Shown: positions 26,036 to 34,973, counted from the stretch's first letter. The stretch: DNA of 64,000 bases from Streptomyces adelaidensis (GCF_016598475.1 NZ_JAEMUX010000038.1:1-64000), one strand, 5' to 3'. The notes: generated from the sequence alone by a model not told the origin. Made by a program: numbers and translations.

Positions 26036-27393
26036 ACCATGCTCCGGCCGGTGGTGGCCAGCGCTTCGTCGCGCTCGGCCTTCTTGCGGACGAGGTTGCG
26101 GTAGATGGACTTGAAGTGCCTGGTCTTGCGCAGGGAGAACTCCCGGTTGTAGAAGCTGCGATAGATACCGATGGTGCCCTCCTCCAGTTCCTCGGGCGTC
26201 ATGTGCTTGGGCTGGTAGACCGCGTCGAAGACGGTGTAGTGCGACCAGGGGCGGTCGGTGAGGATCCGGCCCTCCCGCTCCATGTCGCCCCGCAGCGGTG
26301 TGCCGGGGAACAGGGTGACGCAGGAGGCCTGGATGCCGGCCAGGTAGTTGTCCTTCATGAAGGCGGCGGTCTCCTCGAAGGAGTCCTTGGTGTCGGTGTC
26401 CAGACCGAGGGTGAAGGCGCCGTACACGCCGATTCCGTGGTCCTGGATGGCCTTCGTGGCGTCCACGTACGTGCTGAGCGCGCGCAGCTTCCAGTTGCGC
26501 TCGTCGATGCCGGTCAGGGTCTCCGTCGAGACGCTCTCGAAGCCGATCAGCATCATCATGCAGCCGCTGTCATGCATCAGTTCGAGGATCTCGGGGTCCT
26601 TGTAGAAGGACACGTCGGACTGGCCGCTCCACTTGATGCCGAGGGGGATCAGGCGCTTGAGCAGTTCCCGGGTGCGGCCCCGGTCGACCACGAAGTTGTC
26701 GTCGGAGAAGAGGACGTAGGGGTTGTCGAAGCGTTCCCGGACGAGTTCGACCTCGGCGATGACCTGGTCGACGCTCTTGAGGCCGAGCTTGTCGCGGTAG
26801 CGGATGGTGGCCGCGCAGAACCGGCAGGTGTGCGGGCAGCCGCGTGAGGTCTCCACCCATACGCTCGGGTAGTAGCGCTGCTGTGCCAGCTCCCAGCGGG
26901 GGCGCGGCGCCTGTGTGAGGTCGGCCCGGCCGCGCTGGCGGTACATCGGCTTCAGCTCGCCCTGTTCGAAGTCGTGCAGCACCTGGGGCCACAGCGCCTC
27001 CGCCTCGCCCACGCACACGGCGTCGACGTGCCGCGCCACCTCCTTGGGGAGCAGGTTGGCGTGCAGCCCGCCCGCCACCACGGGCACACCGCGCGCGCGG
27101 AAGGCGGCGGCGATCTCGTACATCCGGTCGGCCTGGGCGGTCATCCCGGTGACCGCCACCAGGTCCGCCTCGGCGTCGAAGTCGACCGGCTCGATGTTCT
27201 CGTCGACGTACCGGACGTCGTACTCGGGCGGGGTGAGCGATCCGACGATGATCAGCCCGGTGGCGAAGCCGGTCCAGGTGTAGTCGAAGAACTGGAACTC
27301 GCGGGATTCCCGCTTGAACTGCTGGTGCTTCGGGTTCCGTCCGAAGAACGTGGCCCGCGGTGATATGAGCAGGAGTTTCTTGGCACGCGGCAT
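26032..27393 (-). CDS. B12-binding radical SAM protein (BchE-like class B type)
   Basis: A 453-residue enzyme. The N-terminal ~150 residues form a cobalamin-binding Rossmann-like domain (VTGMTAQADRMYEIAAAFR; PVVAGGLHANLLPKEV; VCVGEAEALWP). The radical SAM domain has CxxxCxxC as CPHTCRFC (about 196-203), then FSDDNFVVDR, LMHDSGCMMMLIGFES, and TLGLDTDTKDSFEET. The C-terminal ~70 residues are helical. Family knowledge: such enzymes methylate or rearrange unreactive carbons in natural products, lipids and tetrapyrroles. It is part of the coupled operon, between the ACP remnant and the SDR. The substrate is probably carrier-bound, given the ACP and AMP ligase; this is inferred. Confidence 0.85.
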   Translation of the reverse strand: MPRAKKLLLISPRATFFGRNPKHQQFKRESREFQFFDYTWTGFATGLIIVGSLTPPEYDVRYVDENIEPVDFDAEADLVAVTGMTAQADRMYEIAAAFRARGVPVVAGGLHANLLPKEVARHVDAVCVGEAEALWPQVLHDFEQGELKPMYRQRGRADLTQAPRPRWELAQQRYYPSVWVETSRGCPHTCRFCAATIRYRDKLGLKSVDQVIAEVELVRERFDNPYVLFSDDNFVVDRGRTRELLKRLIPLGIKWSGQSDVSFYKDPEILELMHDSGCMMMLIGFESVSTETLTGIDERNWKLRALSTYVDATKAIQDHGIGVYGAFTLGLDTDTKDSFEETAAFMKDNYLAGIQASCVTLFPGTPLRGDMEREGRILTDRPWSHYTVFDAVYQPKHMTPEELEEGTIGIYRSFYNREFSLRKTRHFKSIYRNLVRKKAERDEALATTGRSMV

Positions 27394-27420
27394 GGCTGGC
27401 TGGTCCCTTTCGGTCGTTCC

Positions 27421-27600
27421 TCAGGGCGCGGCGACAAGCCGTCGGCACACGGCCACGAACTCACCGACGGTGTCGATGTCGAACAGCTCCGCCTCGTCGA
27501 TCTCGATGCCGAGTTCGTTCTCGACCGTGACGATGATTTCGAGCAGGACGATCGAGTCGACGTTCTGCAGTCCGCTGACGGGTGCGTCGGCACGCACCGT
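27421..27600 (-). pseudogene. acyl carrier protein, C-terminal two thirds
   Basis: The minus strand encodes RADAPVSGLQNVDSIVLLEIIVTVENELGIEIDEAELFDIDTV... in consecutive good codons, the part of an ACP with the phosphopantetheine site (VDSIVLLE, Ser) and the following helices, ending with a stop at 27421. The first ~20 residues are missing; a TAG stands in frame just upstream (about 27602). The AMP-ligase start fragment abuts this point in another frame, so one deletion removed the end of the ligase and the beginning of the ACP. The serine motif is intact, so the fold could only be functional if the N-terminus were restored. Confidence 0.7.
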
Positions 27601-27824
27601 CTAGACAGCAGAGTGAGGGCGAACTCCCGGATGTCCGTGGCGGCCAGCACCACCCGGTCACCCGGCCGCACCCCGAGCCCGGCCCAGCGGCGGGCCAGGT
27701 CCTCGGTGGTGCGGGCCAGTTCGGCGAAGGAGAGCGGTTCGGGGCCGGAGTCGAGAAAGGTCAGGCCCCGGCCGGGACTGTCGAGTCCGGCCAGTACCTC
27801 CGACATGGTGCGCGGTTCGGTCAC
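27601..27824 (-). pseudogene. acyl-AMP/CoA ligase, first ~73 residues only
   Basis: Starting at a GTG/ATG near 27824, the protein MTEPRTMSEVLAGLD...GLTFLDSG... matches the N-terminus of adenylate-forming fatty-acyl AMP ligases (LSFAELARTTEDLARRWAGLGVRPGDRVVLAATDIREFALTLL). The other ~450 residues, with the AMP-binding P-loop and active site, are absent: after LTLLS the sequence becomes the ACP remnant. The remaining ORF reads through the ACP in a wrong frame to 27252. No function is expected from the fragment. Confidence 0.7.
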
Positions 27825-27891
27825 GGAGCTGCCTCCCTGGGGCGCGGTCCGGGTCCGGTGCGGGAATGCCTTCGGTCGCGGGGCGTACGCC

Positions 27892-28824
27892 CTACGGCTG
27901 CGCGGGCGGTGTACGGCCCTCGACGCGGCCGAGGACTGCGGGGCGGGGGTCGGTGCCCTCGGGGGTGCGGCGGTGCAGGCCTATGACGGCGACGGTGGAG
28001 GGGGCGTCCGGGGTGCCCGACCGGTGGAGGGCGGAACGGACGACGTACTCGTCGCCGGCGCTGAAGGGGGCCTTGAACAACACCGTCACCCGTTCGGTGA
28101 GGTGGGCGCCGGCGGCGATGCCCGCGTCGCGCAGCAGCAGCGTCTGGTGGCTCTCCATCAGGGCGACGTATTCGCCGGTGTAGACGAACTGGTTGACGTC
28201 GGTGTGGTGCAGCCCGAAGACACCTTCGTGTTCGGCGTCCGTGCGGACCGCGTCCTCGGGTACGGCGTTCAGCGACTCCGCGGTGGGATGCGGTTCGCTC
28301 AGCGGCTGGACGGGCAGGTGCCGCAGCTCCTCCAGCGGTTCGGAGACCAGCCGTGCGGCGGGTGCCGCCTTCGGGCGCAGCATGGCGAAGACGATCCGCG
28401 CGCTCGCGCAGGGCACGGGGTCGGGCTCCGCGATTTCCCGGTAGCGGCGTACGTCGCCGGTCCCGGGGGGTGAGGAGAAGGTGTGCAGCGATTCGTACCC
28501 GAGCCGGGTGAGCCGTGAGCCCAGGCCGTGGCCGGACAGTTCGCAGTGGCTCAATTCCACTCGGTGGTGCAGAGGTCCGGCCACGGCGAGCGGTAAGGAT
28601 TTACGCCGGAAGTCGACGGAGGACACCACGGTGATGACCCCCCGGGCCCGCACCGCGGCCACGTCGATACCGCGGGCGAACTCCTCGTAGCTCAGCCGCA
28701 TGCATGAGGCGAGGACCGTCGCGGTCTTCAGACGGAATCGCGCGTCCAGGTCGGGAAAGTCGAGAGGCGTGACACTTTCCGCCACCAGATTCTGCGACTC
28801 CAGGGACTGTTCGGAGACGGGCAT
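27892..28824 (-). CDS. double-hotdog acyl-thioester enzyme (thioesterase/dehydratase-like)
   Basis: A 310-residue protein with two hotdog-like halves. The first half (about 20-150) has VITVVSSVDFRRKSL and LHHRVELSHCELSG. The second has FGLHHTDVNQFVYTGEYVALMESHQTLLL and VTVLFKAPFSAGDEYVVRS, where the HHTDVN block is the usual hotdog catalytic segment of MaoC/thioesterase-like enzymes. Its exact subfamily is not clear to me; LnmK-like acyltransferase/decarboxylases and AfsA-like proteins share this fold. It carries a TTA codon at codon 77 (28594-28596), so the first enzyme of the operon is probably bldA-controlled. The AMP-ligase remnant follows by about 70 bp. Confidence 0.65.
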   Translation of the reverse strand: MPVSEQSLESQNLVAESVTPLDFPDLDARFRLKTATVLASCMRLSYEEFARGIDVAAVRARGVITVVSSVDFRRKSLPLAVAGPLHHRVELSHCELSGHGLGSRLTRLGYESLHTFSSPPGTGDVRRYREIAEPDPVPCASARIVFAMLRPKAAPAARLVSEPLEELRHLPVQPLSEPHPTAESLNAVPEDAVRTDAEHEGVFGLHHTDVNQFVYTGEYVALMESHQTLLLRDAGIAAGAHLTERVTVLFKAPFSAGDEYVVRSALHRSGTPDAPSTVAVIGLHRRTPEGTDPRPAVLGRVEGRTPPAQP

Positions 28825-29512
28825 GGTGCTCCTTGGACACGGGTCTGGAGGTAGCCGAAAACATGCGGTGCGGGCCGGTAAGGCCCCGCCGCCGCCTCAT
28901 TCTGCTGACCCGTCAGGTTGTTGGCTACCCCCTCGCAAGCACAGCGGAAAATCCACCCCACAAGGAAAGAAAAACGGAATCCCCATTCCCGTTACCGTGG
29001 GTAATGTCCACCAGGCAGACGCAGATGACATACAGGGCGCTCGATCACGACCTGCAATCGGGCGCCGGCCCGGCACTCGCACAACACGGGAAAGCCGCCC
29101 CCCACACGTCTCAGATCGCGAGACGAACCCCCGACCTCGACTGTGAGCACGCTGTGCACGGGCGGGATCGTCGCCACCAACACCCCTGCGGCGCGACCCA
29201 AATAGAGACAGAAATGCAGCGTGCACTCATCCGCGTCGATGAAAAATACCGACGAAATCATTTCGAGATTTCAAAATTCCCGGCGGACCGCCCCATAAGG
29301 GCGGGTTCCCCTCCGAAGCGACGACTCCACGTTCTTTCAGAGCACCGACGGCAACGGGTACGCCGACGGTGCACAGCACGGCTTCGCCCTGGTGGGGACG
29401 GTCTCCCGACCTCTCCCAACGGGCTCCCCGAGCTGGATGACCAACGAGATCCAGCGCTGTCGGGTGATCACCTGCCGCCGATCACGCCATCGTGGCCGCT
29501 CATGCCCCGCTT
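28825..29512. other. 688-bp intergenic region with a degenerate coding patch
   Basis: This is the 5' flank of the hotdog gene and the 3' flank of the flavin monooxygenase. It contains a low-GC patch (about 29235-29285) with AAATC/GATTT-type repeats that may be promoter sequence. From about 29319 the plus strand reads DDSTFFQSTDGNGYADG then AQHGFALVGTVS, which looks like coding sequence of a secreted protein but has no start and degenerates after about 29400; a relic is likely. I did not identify the family. Confidence 0.4.
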
Positions 29513-30976
29513 TCATTTCGCCGAACTCGATCGAGTCAGGCCCGCATAGCGGTGTGCGAGTCCGCCGGGAAGCAGGTATTCGGCCAGTAGGTTGCCGGCA
29601 CGGTGGGACGGCAGTCCCATGTCGTGCAGGAGTTCGTCCGCGCAGTGGATGTCGTAGGGGCCGAAGTCGTAGCCGCCGGAGCCCGGCAGCACCTGTTCCT
29701 GCCAGGCCAGGCGAGCGTCGATGGCCTCCCGCATTTCCCGCTCGCTCGGGGTGGTGCGCAGCGTCGCCCGGAAATGGCAGGTCAGCCAGTGCGCGGTGAG
29801 TTCCACGCCCATGATGTTGTTGAAGACCTGGCGGAAACCGACGAACCCGAGCCGGTCGGCGCCGGGAGGCACGATGCCTCGGTAGAGCCGCAGCCGCCCG
29901 GCGGAATCGTGCACTCCTACTCTCGGATCCAGGAACGGGAAGACTTTGTGGTGCCCCGTGGCGAACACGATGACGTCCGCCGCCACTTCCTCGCCGGTCG
30001 CCAGTCGCAGCCCCATGTCGGTGTACGCCTCGACAGCACTGATCCTGGGGGCGATCAGACCACGGCGGACGGCCCGCACATAGCCGCGTGGCATCACTCC
30101 AGCGTGAGCCAGGTGGAAGGGAAGCGCGTGAGCGGGCCGCAGGTCTTTCGGCAGCCGGTACAGCCCGGTGGACAACAGCGTGTCGCGGGTGATGAGCCAC
30201 CACAGGGCTCGTTTGGCCCGCTCGTCGAGGCGGTCGACCGGACGGACGCAGGCCGGATCGTGGTAGCGGGGCAGGAGCGCCTCACCGAGCCGGGTGAACA
30301 GGATCCACTTGTAGCCGACCAGACCGAGCAGGAACCGCTCGGGGACCATCCAGTTCACCTTGCGCTGTACGAGGGTGACCGAGGCCGCCTCGTGTGCGGC
30401 GCGCGTGGCCAGGTCCAACGCGGACTTGCCGCCGCCCACGACGACCACGCGCCGGTCGGCGAACGCCCCCGCCCGCACCTCGTTGGAGTGCAGCACGGTC
30501 CCGCGGAACGATTCACGCCCTGGCAGCTCGGGCAACTGGGCATGATGATGAGCCCCGGTGGCGACAACGACGTAGTCGAATGTCTCGCGATGAACCTCCG
30601 CCGCCTTGTCCCCAGCGGGCCGAGAGTCGATCGACCAGCCGGAGGCGCCCATCCGCCCGGGACCGTCCACCGGCCTGATGGAGATCACCTCGGTGCCGTG
30701 GCGAACGCGGTCCAGCACGCCGAAGGTCTCGGCGTAGTCCTCCAGATAGCGTTGCGTGTCCGCCACGCCGGCGAAGTGCAGGCGGTTGGGCAGGTCCGCG
30801 AACTCGAAGATGCGCAGCGCGGACTGGTTGGCCAGCCCGTCGTAGCAGCCGCCTGATGACCAGATTCCGCCGACCTGCTGGTACTTGTCGTAGACCGTGA
30901 CGTCGAAGCCGTTCTCCAGCAGCACCTTGGCGGTGGCGATTCCCCCGGGGCCGGCCCCGACCACACACGCTCTCAT
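29513..30976 (-). CDS. flavin-containing monooxygenase
   Basis: A 487-residue FMO-type flavoprotein. ATG 30976 has GGGGGAG upstream (the TTG at 30979 is less likely). N-terminal FAD motif VVGAGPGGIATA, then YDKYQQVGGIW, the ATGAHHHAQLP linker, the NADPH motif VVVGGGKSALDLA, and the late ATG motif VFATGHHKVFPF. FMO/Baeyer-Villiger-like folds oxygenate hetero-atoms or ketones; the fingerprint between the Rossmann motifs (FxGxxxHS type, FRGTVLHSNEV) fits FMO or YUCCA-like enzymes. It is separated from the biosynthetic operon by 688 bp but has the same orientation and may act in the same pathway. Confidence 0.85.
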   Translation of the reverse strand: MRACVVGAGPGGIATAKVLLENGFDVTVYDKYQQVGGIWSSGGCYDGLANQSALRIFEFADLPNRLHFAGVADTQRYLEDYAETFGVLDRVRHGTEVISIRPVDGPGRMGASGWSIDSRPAGDKAAEVHRETFDYVVVATGAHHHAQLPELPGRESFRGTVLHSNEVRAGAFADRRVVVVGGGKSALDLATRAAHEAASVTLVQRKVNWMVPERFLLGLVGYKWILFTRLGEALLPRYHDPACVRPVDRLDERAKRALWWLITRDTLLSTGLYRLPKDLRPAHALPFHLAHAGVMPRGYVRAVRRGLIAPRISAVEAYTDMGLRLATGEEVAADVIVFATGHHKVFPFLDPRVGVHDSAGRLRLYRGIVPPGADRLGFVGFRQVFNNIMGVELTAHWLTCHFRATLRTTPSEREMREAIDARLAWQEQVLPGSGGYDFGPYDIHCADELLHDMGLPSHRAGNLLAEYLLPGGLAHRYAGLTRSSSAK

Positions 30977-31083
30977 CAACTGCCACTCCCCCTTGGGCGA
31001 CCGACGCAGTCAGCTCGCTCATCATCCCGGTCGCGGACCCCTGTGCCCAGCGCATGGGCGGATGCACCACGACCCCTTCACTC

Positions 31084-31300
31084 AGATCTCGGATCCCGGC
31101 GCTCGCCGAGACGCTGCTGGAGGACGAAGGTCTCCAGATCTACGGGGCCGAGACCTGGGCGGAGTTCACCGGCGCCGGCGACCACGACCAGGACCTGCAC
31201 CGCGACCACCTGCGCCATACCCTCCTGGTCCCCAGCAGCGCGCCAGGTTGCGACGGCAGCGGCAGCCCATCGACCTCACGCCCTGGCGCCCTGGCGCGAG
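31084..31300 (+). pseudogene. phytanoyl-CoA dioxygenase (PhyH) remnants
   Basis: The plus strand at 31084-31236 encodes RIPALAETLLEDEGLQIYG...TWAEFTGAGDHDQDLHRDHLRHTLLVPS, the central PhyH block with the iron-binding HxD as HRD. Right after it, in another frame, PIDLTPWRPG (about 31268-31297) resembles the standard C-terminal end of these proteins. The N-terminus and about 120 internal residues are missing. This is again an internal deletion that joins two coding pieces of the same gene. Confidence 0.55.
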
Positions 31301-31371
31301 CCCCACTGACGGGCCGAGGTCCGTGACGCCATCGACGGCTTCGACCCGCGCATCTCATTGTGCTCCCGTAC

Positions 31372-31592
31372 ACGGCATGTCATATATGACGTACGAAGTG
31401 GCACCGCTGAACATAGAAAGCACCCCGGGCGTGTCAAGACGCCGACCAGACCAATCTCCGGGACCCGGAGGAGAGGCCACAACTCCCCATAGAAGTGCGA
31501 TGAATCGCGCGCGCAGCGTTGACGGCTTACCCGGACGGCTCTACGTTGCCACGCCATACGACGTACTCCATACGCCATATATGACATGCCGT
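31372..31592. repeat. 221-bp segment bounded by inverted repeats upstream of the sugar operon
   Basis: ACGGCATGTCATATATG (31372-31388) is an exact inverted copy of CATATATGACATGCCGT (31576-31592); the similarity extends imperfectly to about 27 bp on each side. The interval holds no gene, a perfect CTCCGGG-A-CCCGGAG palindrome (31456-31470), and the likely promoter of the permease operon. It could be a pair of opposed operators for DNA looping, or a small MITE-like element. No flanking direct repeats were noted. Confidence 0.75.
31555..31574 (+). promoter_or_regulatory. candidate GntR operator for the sugar-uptake operon
   Basis: CATACGACGTACTCCATACG has two CATACG half-sites 14 bp apart. A near-identical element stands before the gntR gene (36451-36473). 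It lies about 100 bp upstream of the first permease start and next to the right inverted repeat. Confidence 0.6.
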
Positions 31593-31675
31593 TGAGCCAT
31601 CCGACCCACCCACGGGCAGCGCTCCACGGGCGGTGCGGACGGGCGGGCCGCCAGCACGATGTCAGGAGGCTGCGC

Positions 31676-32653
31676 ATGACCGGTACTCAGGTGCGTCCAC
31701 GCCCGGAGGGGGCGCCGCCCGACAGCCGACGCTCCGCGAGTGCGCAGGAGGCCGACCGGGCACGCAGGAGGCGACGGCGCAGAGAGGCGCTCACCGCGTA
31801 CCTCTTCCTGGCGCCGTGGTTCGGCGGGCTGCTGTTCATCACCGCGGGGCCGTTGCTGGCCTCGCTGTACCTGTCGTTCACCGACTACAGCCTCATCGGA
31901 GGCTCCGACTGGATCGGCCTGAGCAACTACACCCGGATGTTCACCGACGACCCGCGGTTCCTGAAGGCGCTGCAGAACACCACGGTCTACGTCTTCGTCT
32001 CGGTGCCCCTGCAACTGGCCTTCGCGCTGCTGCTGGCGCTGCTGCTGGACCGGGGCGTACGGGGCCTCGCCGTCTACCGCTCGGTGTATTACCTGCCCTC
32101 GCTGCTCGGCAGCAGCGTGGCCATCGCCATTCTGTGGCGGAAGGTCTTCGGGGACGACGGCCTCTTCAACCACTTCCTGGGCCTGTTCGGCGTCGACGGG
32201 CGCAGCTGGATCGGCGATCCGTCCACCGCGCTGGGGACGCTCATCGTGCTGAACGTGTGGACCTTCGGCTCACCCATGGTGATCTTCCTGGCCGGTCTGC
32301 GGCAGATCCCGGTCAACTACTACGAGGCGGCCGGCATCGACGGGGCGGGCAAGGTACGGCAGTTCTTCCACATCACGGTGCCGCTGCTGACCCCCGTCAT
32401 CTTCTTCAACCTGATCCTGCAACTGATCGGCGCCTTCCAGTCCTTCACCCAGGCGTTCGTGGTCAGCGGCGGAAACGGAAGCCCTTCGGACTCGACGCTC
32501 TTCTACACGATGTACGTGTACACCAAGGGCTTCAACTCCTTCGAGATGGGCTACGCCTCGGCGATGGCCTGGTTCCTGGTGATCATCATCGCCTGCCTGA
32601 CCGCACTGAACTTCCTGCTGTCGAAGTATTGGGTGTTCTACGGTGACAACTGA
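31676..32653 (+). CDS. CUT1-family sugar ABC transporter permease (MalF-like)
   Basis: A 325-residue membrane protein from ATG 31676 (AGGAGG seven bases upstream; longer ORF starts lack an RBS). An Arg-rich cytosolic N-terminus precedes six membrane helices, starting with LTAYLFLAPWFGGLLFI. The ATPase-contacting EAA loop is YYEAAGIDGAGKVRQFFHITVPLL. Family role: one half of the membrane channel for mono- or oligosaccharide import. There is no ATPase gene in the operon, as in many Streptomyces CUT1 systems that share MsiK. Its 3' end overlaps the second permease gene by 11 bp. Confidence 0.92.
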   Translation: MTGTQVRPRPEGAPPDSRRSASAQEADRARRRRRRREALTAYLFLAPWFGGLLFITAGPLLASLYLSFTDYSLIGGSDWIGLSNYTRMFTDDPRFLKALQNTTVYVFVSVPLQLAFALLLALLLDRGVRGLAVYRSVYYLPSLLGSSVAIAILWRKVFGDDGLFNHFLGLFGVDGRSWIGDPSTALGTLIVLNVWTFGSPMVIFLAGLRQIPVNYYEAAGIDGAGKVRQFFHITVPLLTPVIFFNLILQLIGAFQSFTQAFVVSGGNGSPSDSTLFYTMYVYTKGFNSFEMGYASAMAWFLVIIIACLTALNFLLSKYWVFYGDN

Positions 32654-33545
32654 GGTGAGAACCGACAACGCCGCCCGGGCCGGGCTGAACGACACGCGGC
32701 TGGCCAGGGCTCTGCTCGCGCTGCGGGGGAAGAAGCTCCTGATCCACCTCGGCCTGATCCTCTTCGGCCTGGTGATGCTCTACCCGCTGCTGTGGATGAT
32801 CTCCAGCTCCCTCAAACCGGAGGGGCTCATCTTCCGCGAGCAGGGGCTGATCCCCACCAGCGTCACCGGGCAGAACTTCGTCGACGGCTGGAACGCGCTG
32901 AGCAGCCCCTTCAGCCACTACCTGGTCAACTCACTGATCATCACGGGCGGCGCCGTGCTGGGGAATCTGACGGCCTGTTCCCTGGCCGCGTACGCCTTCG
33001 CGCGCATGGAGTTCCCGCTGAAGCGCTTCTGGTTCGCGCTCATGCTGGGCTCCATCATGCTGCCGTTGCAGGTGGTGATCGTGCCGCAGTACATCCTCTT
33101 CAAGCAGTTGGACTGGATCAACACGTTCTATCCGTTGATCGTCCCGAAGTTCCTCGCCACCGACGCCTTCTTCGTCTTCCTGATGGTGCAGTTCATCCGG
33201 ACGCTGCCGCGCGATCTGGACGAGGCGGCGCGGATCGACGGGGCCGGCCACTGGCGGATCTTCAGCCGGATCATCATTCCGCTGTCGCTGCCGGCGCTGG
33301 CCACCACCGCCATCTTCACCTTCATCTGGACCTGGAACGACTTCCTCAGCCAGCTGATCTTCCTGACCGACCCGGACAAACACACCGTGCCGGTGGCCCT
33401 GCGCACCTTCCTCGACTCGACGGGCCAGTCGGCCTGGGGGCCGATGTTCGCGATGTCGGTGCTCTCCCTCGGCCCCATCTTCGGCTTCTTCCTGGCGGGC
33501 CAGAAGTACCTGGTCCGCGGGGTCGCCGTCACCGGCCTGAAATAG
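32643..33545 (+). CDS. CUT1-family sugar ABC transporter permease (MalG-like)
   Basis: A 300-residue membrane protein starting with GTG 32643 inside the end of the first permease, so the two are translationally coupled. Six helices, with LIHLGLILFGLVMLYPLLWMI first. The EAA loop is DLDEAARIDGAGHWRIFSRIIIPLSLPA. A C-terminal GPIFGFFLAGQKYLVRG motif is typical of MalG-type permeases. Works as a heterodimer with the previous permease. Confidence 0.92.
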   Translation: MTTEVRTDNAARAGLNDTRLARALLALRGKKLLIHLGLILFGLVMLYPLLWMISSSLKPEGLIFREQGLIPTSVTGQNFVDGWNALSSPFSHYLVNSLIITGGAVLGNLTACSLAAYAFARMEFPLKRFWFALMLGSIMLPLQVVIVPQYILFKQLDWINTFYPLIVPKFLATDAFFVFLMVQFIRTLPRDLDEAARIDGAGHWRIFSRIIIPLSLPALATTAIFTFIWTWNDFLSQLIFLTDPDKHTVPVALRTFLDSTGQSAWGPMFAMSVLSLGPIFGFFLAGQKYLVRGVAVTGLK

Positions 33546-33609
33546 CACTGGAGCAGCCCGCCTTCCCAATGATCTCGACCCAACGGAACGTACCGAAGGA
33601 GAGATTTCC

Positions 33610-34893
33610 GTGCCGCATCGACAGAGAACGGCAAGGCTCTGCGTGGCGCTCGCCGCCACAGGTGCCCTCGTCACCACCGCTGCCTGCGGAGGCGACTCGG
33701 GGTCCGGCGACGACGGCAAGGTCACGCTCAAGGTCAGCTGGTGGGGCGAGGCCAGCCGGCACAAGATCACTGAGCAGGCCATCGACCTCTTCGAGAAGCA
33801 GAATCCGGATGTCACGGTCGAGTCGTCGTACTCCACCTGGGACTCCTACTACGACCAGCTGACCACCAAGGTCGCCGCCGGGGACGCCCCGGACGTCTTC
33901 GCCATCGAGATCCGCAAGCTCGGCGAGTTCGGGCGCAAGAACACGCTCGCCGATCTGAAAGGGCGGGTGAACACCGGCGATCTGGATCCGAAGCTGCTCT
34001 CCAGCGGCAAGGTGGACGGCACCCAGTACGCCATCCCCACCGGCGCCAACGCCTGGGCCGTGATGGCCAACACCGCCGTCTTCGAGAAGGCCGGGGTGGA
34101 CCTCCCCGATGACTCGTCCTGGACCTGGAAGGACTACGAGGACGTCAGCACCCAGCTCACCGAGGCCGGCGGCAGCGGCATCTACGGAACCCAGATCAAC
34201 TTCAACGACGCCTTCCTGAACGTCTTCGCCGCCCAGCGCGGCGAATCGCTCTACGACAACGGCAAGATAGGCATCTCGACCGGCACCCTCGCCGACTGGT
34301 ACCAGCTCAGCGCGGACATGATCAAGACCAAGGGCTCCCCCGACGCCGCCCTGAGCAACGAGCTGGACGCCAACAGCATCGAGCAGTCCCTCATCGGCAC
34401 CAACAAGGGCGGCATGGGGATGTGGTGGACCAACCAGCTCAGCGCCGCCGGCACCGCCTCCGGCGAGAAGATCGAGCTGCTGCAGATGCCGCAGGCACCG
34501 GGGGCGACGAGCAGCGGCATGTTCCTCCAGCCGGCGATGTTCTGGGCCGTCGGCGCACACAGCAAGCAGCAGCAGGCGGCGGGCAAGCTCATCGACTTCC
34601 TCGTCAACGACCCGCAGGCGGGCAAGATCCTGGGCAGCGACCGCGGCCTGCCGATGAACAGCAAGGTCCTCAAGGAGATCCGCAGCGACCTGCCCCCAGC
34701 CGACCAGGCGTCGCTCGACTACGTCGACAAGGTCCGCGACAAGCTGGCCGATCCGCCCGCCGCCTATCCGGACGGCGCCGCCGACATCCCGGACATGCTG
34801 AAGCGCTACGGCCAGGACGTCGTCTCCGGCAACAAGAGCCCAGACGCCGCCGCCGAGGGGTTCCTGAAGGAAGCGAACAGCACGCTCGGCTGA
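33610..34893 (+). CDS. sugar ABC transporter substrate-binding lipoprotein
   Basis: A 427-residue exported lipoprotein with a GTG start and AAGGAGAG RBS. The signal peptide ends in TTAAC (lipidated Cys at about residue 26), followed by a Gly/Asp/Ser linker. The body matches SBP family 1: KVSWWGEASRHKITEQAIDLFEKQNPDV, DVFAIEIRKLGEFGR, NAWAVMANTAVFEKAG and GMFLQPAMFWAVGAHSK. It captures the sugar and delivers it to the two permeases encoded just upstream. Ligand identity is unknown. A GC-rich hairpin follows the stop. Confidence 0.92.
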   Translation: MPHRQRTARLCVALAATGALVTTAACGGDSGSGDDGKVTLKVSWWGEASRHKITEQAIDLFEKQNPDVTVESSYSTWDSYYDQLTTKVAAGDAPDVFAIEIRKLGEFGRKNTLADLKGRVNTGDLDPKLLSSGKVDGTQYAIPTGANAWAVMANTAVFEKAGVDLPDDSSWTWKDYEDVSTQLTEAGGSGIYGTQINFNDAFLNVFAAQRGESLYDNGKIGISTGTLADWYQLSADMIKTKGSPDAALSNELDANSIEQSLIGTNKGGMGMWWTNQLSAAGTASGEKIELLQMPQAPGATSSGMFLQPAMFWAVGAHSKQQQAAGKLIDFLVNDPQAGKILGSDRGLPMNSKVLKEIRSDLPPADQASLDYVDKVRDKLADPPAAYPDGAADIPDMLKRYGQDVVSGNKSPDAAAEGFLKEANSTLG

Positions 34894-34935
34894 GTCCCGT
34901 CCCGCTGACGCCCGGCGTGCCGTGCCCGGCCCGAC

Positions 34936-34973
34936 CGGCCCGACCGGCCCGACCGGCCGGGCCGGCCGGGCCG
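34936..34973 (+). terminator. GC-rich hairpin between the SBP and dehydrogenase genes
   Basis: Arms of 15 nt (34936-34950 and 34959-34973) pair with one mismatch around an 8-nt loop. The left arm lies in a run of CGGCCCGAC direct repeats, so alternative stems can form. No T-tract follows. It may act as an intrinsic terminator or RNA-stabilising structure that keeps SBP mRNA above the distal gene. Confidence 0.6.
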
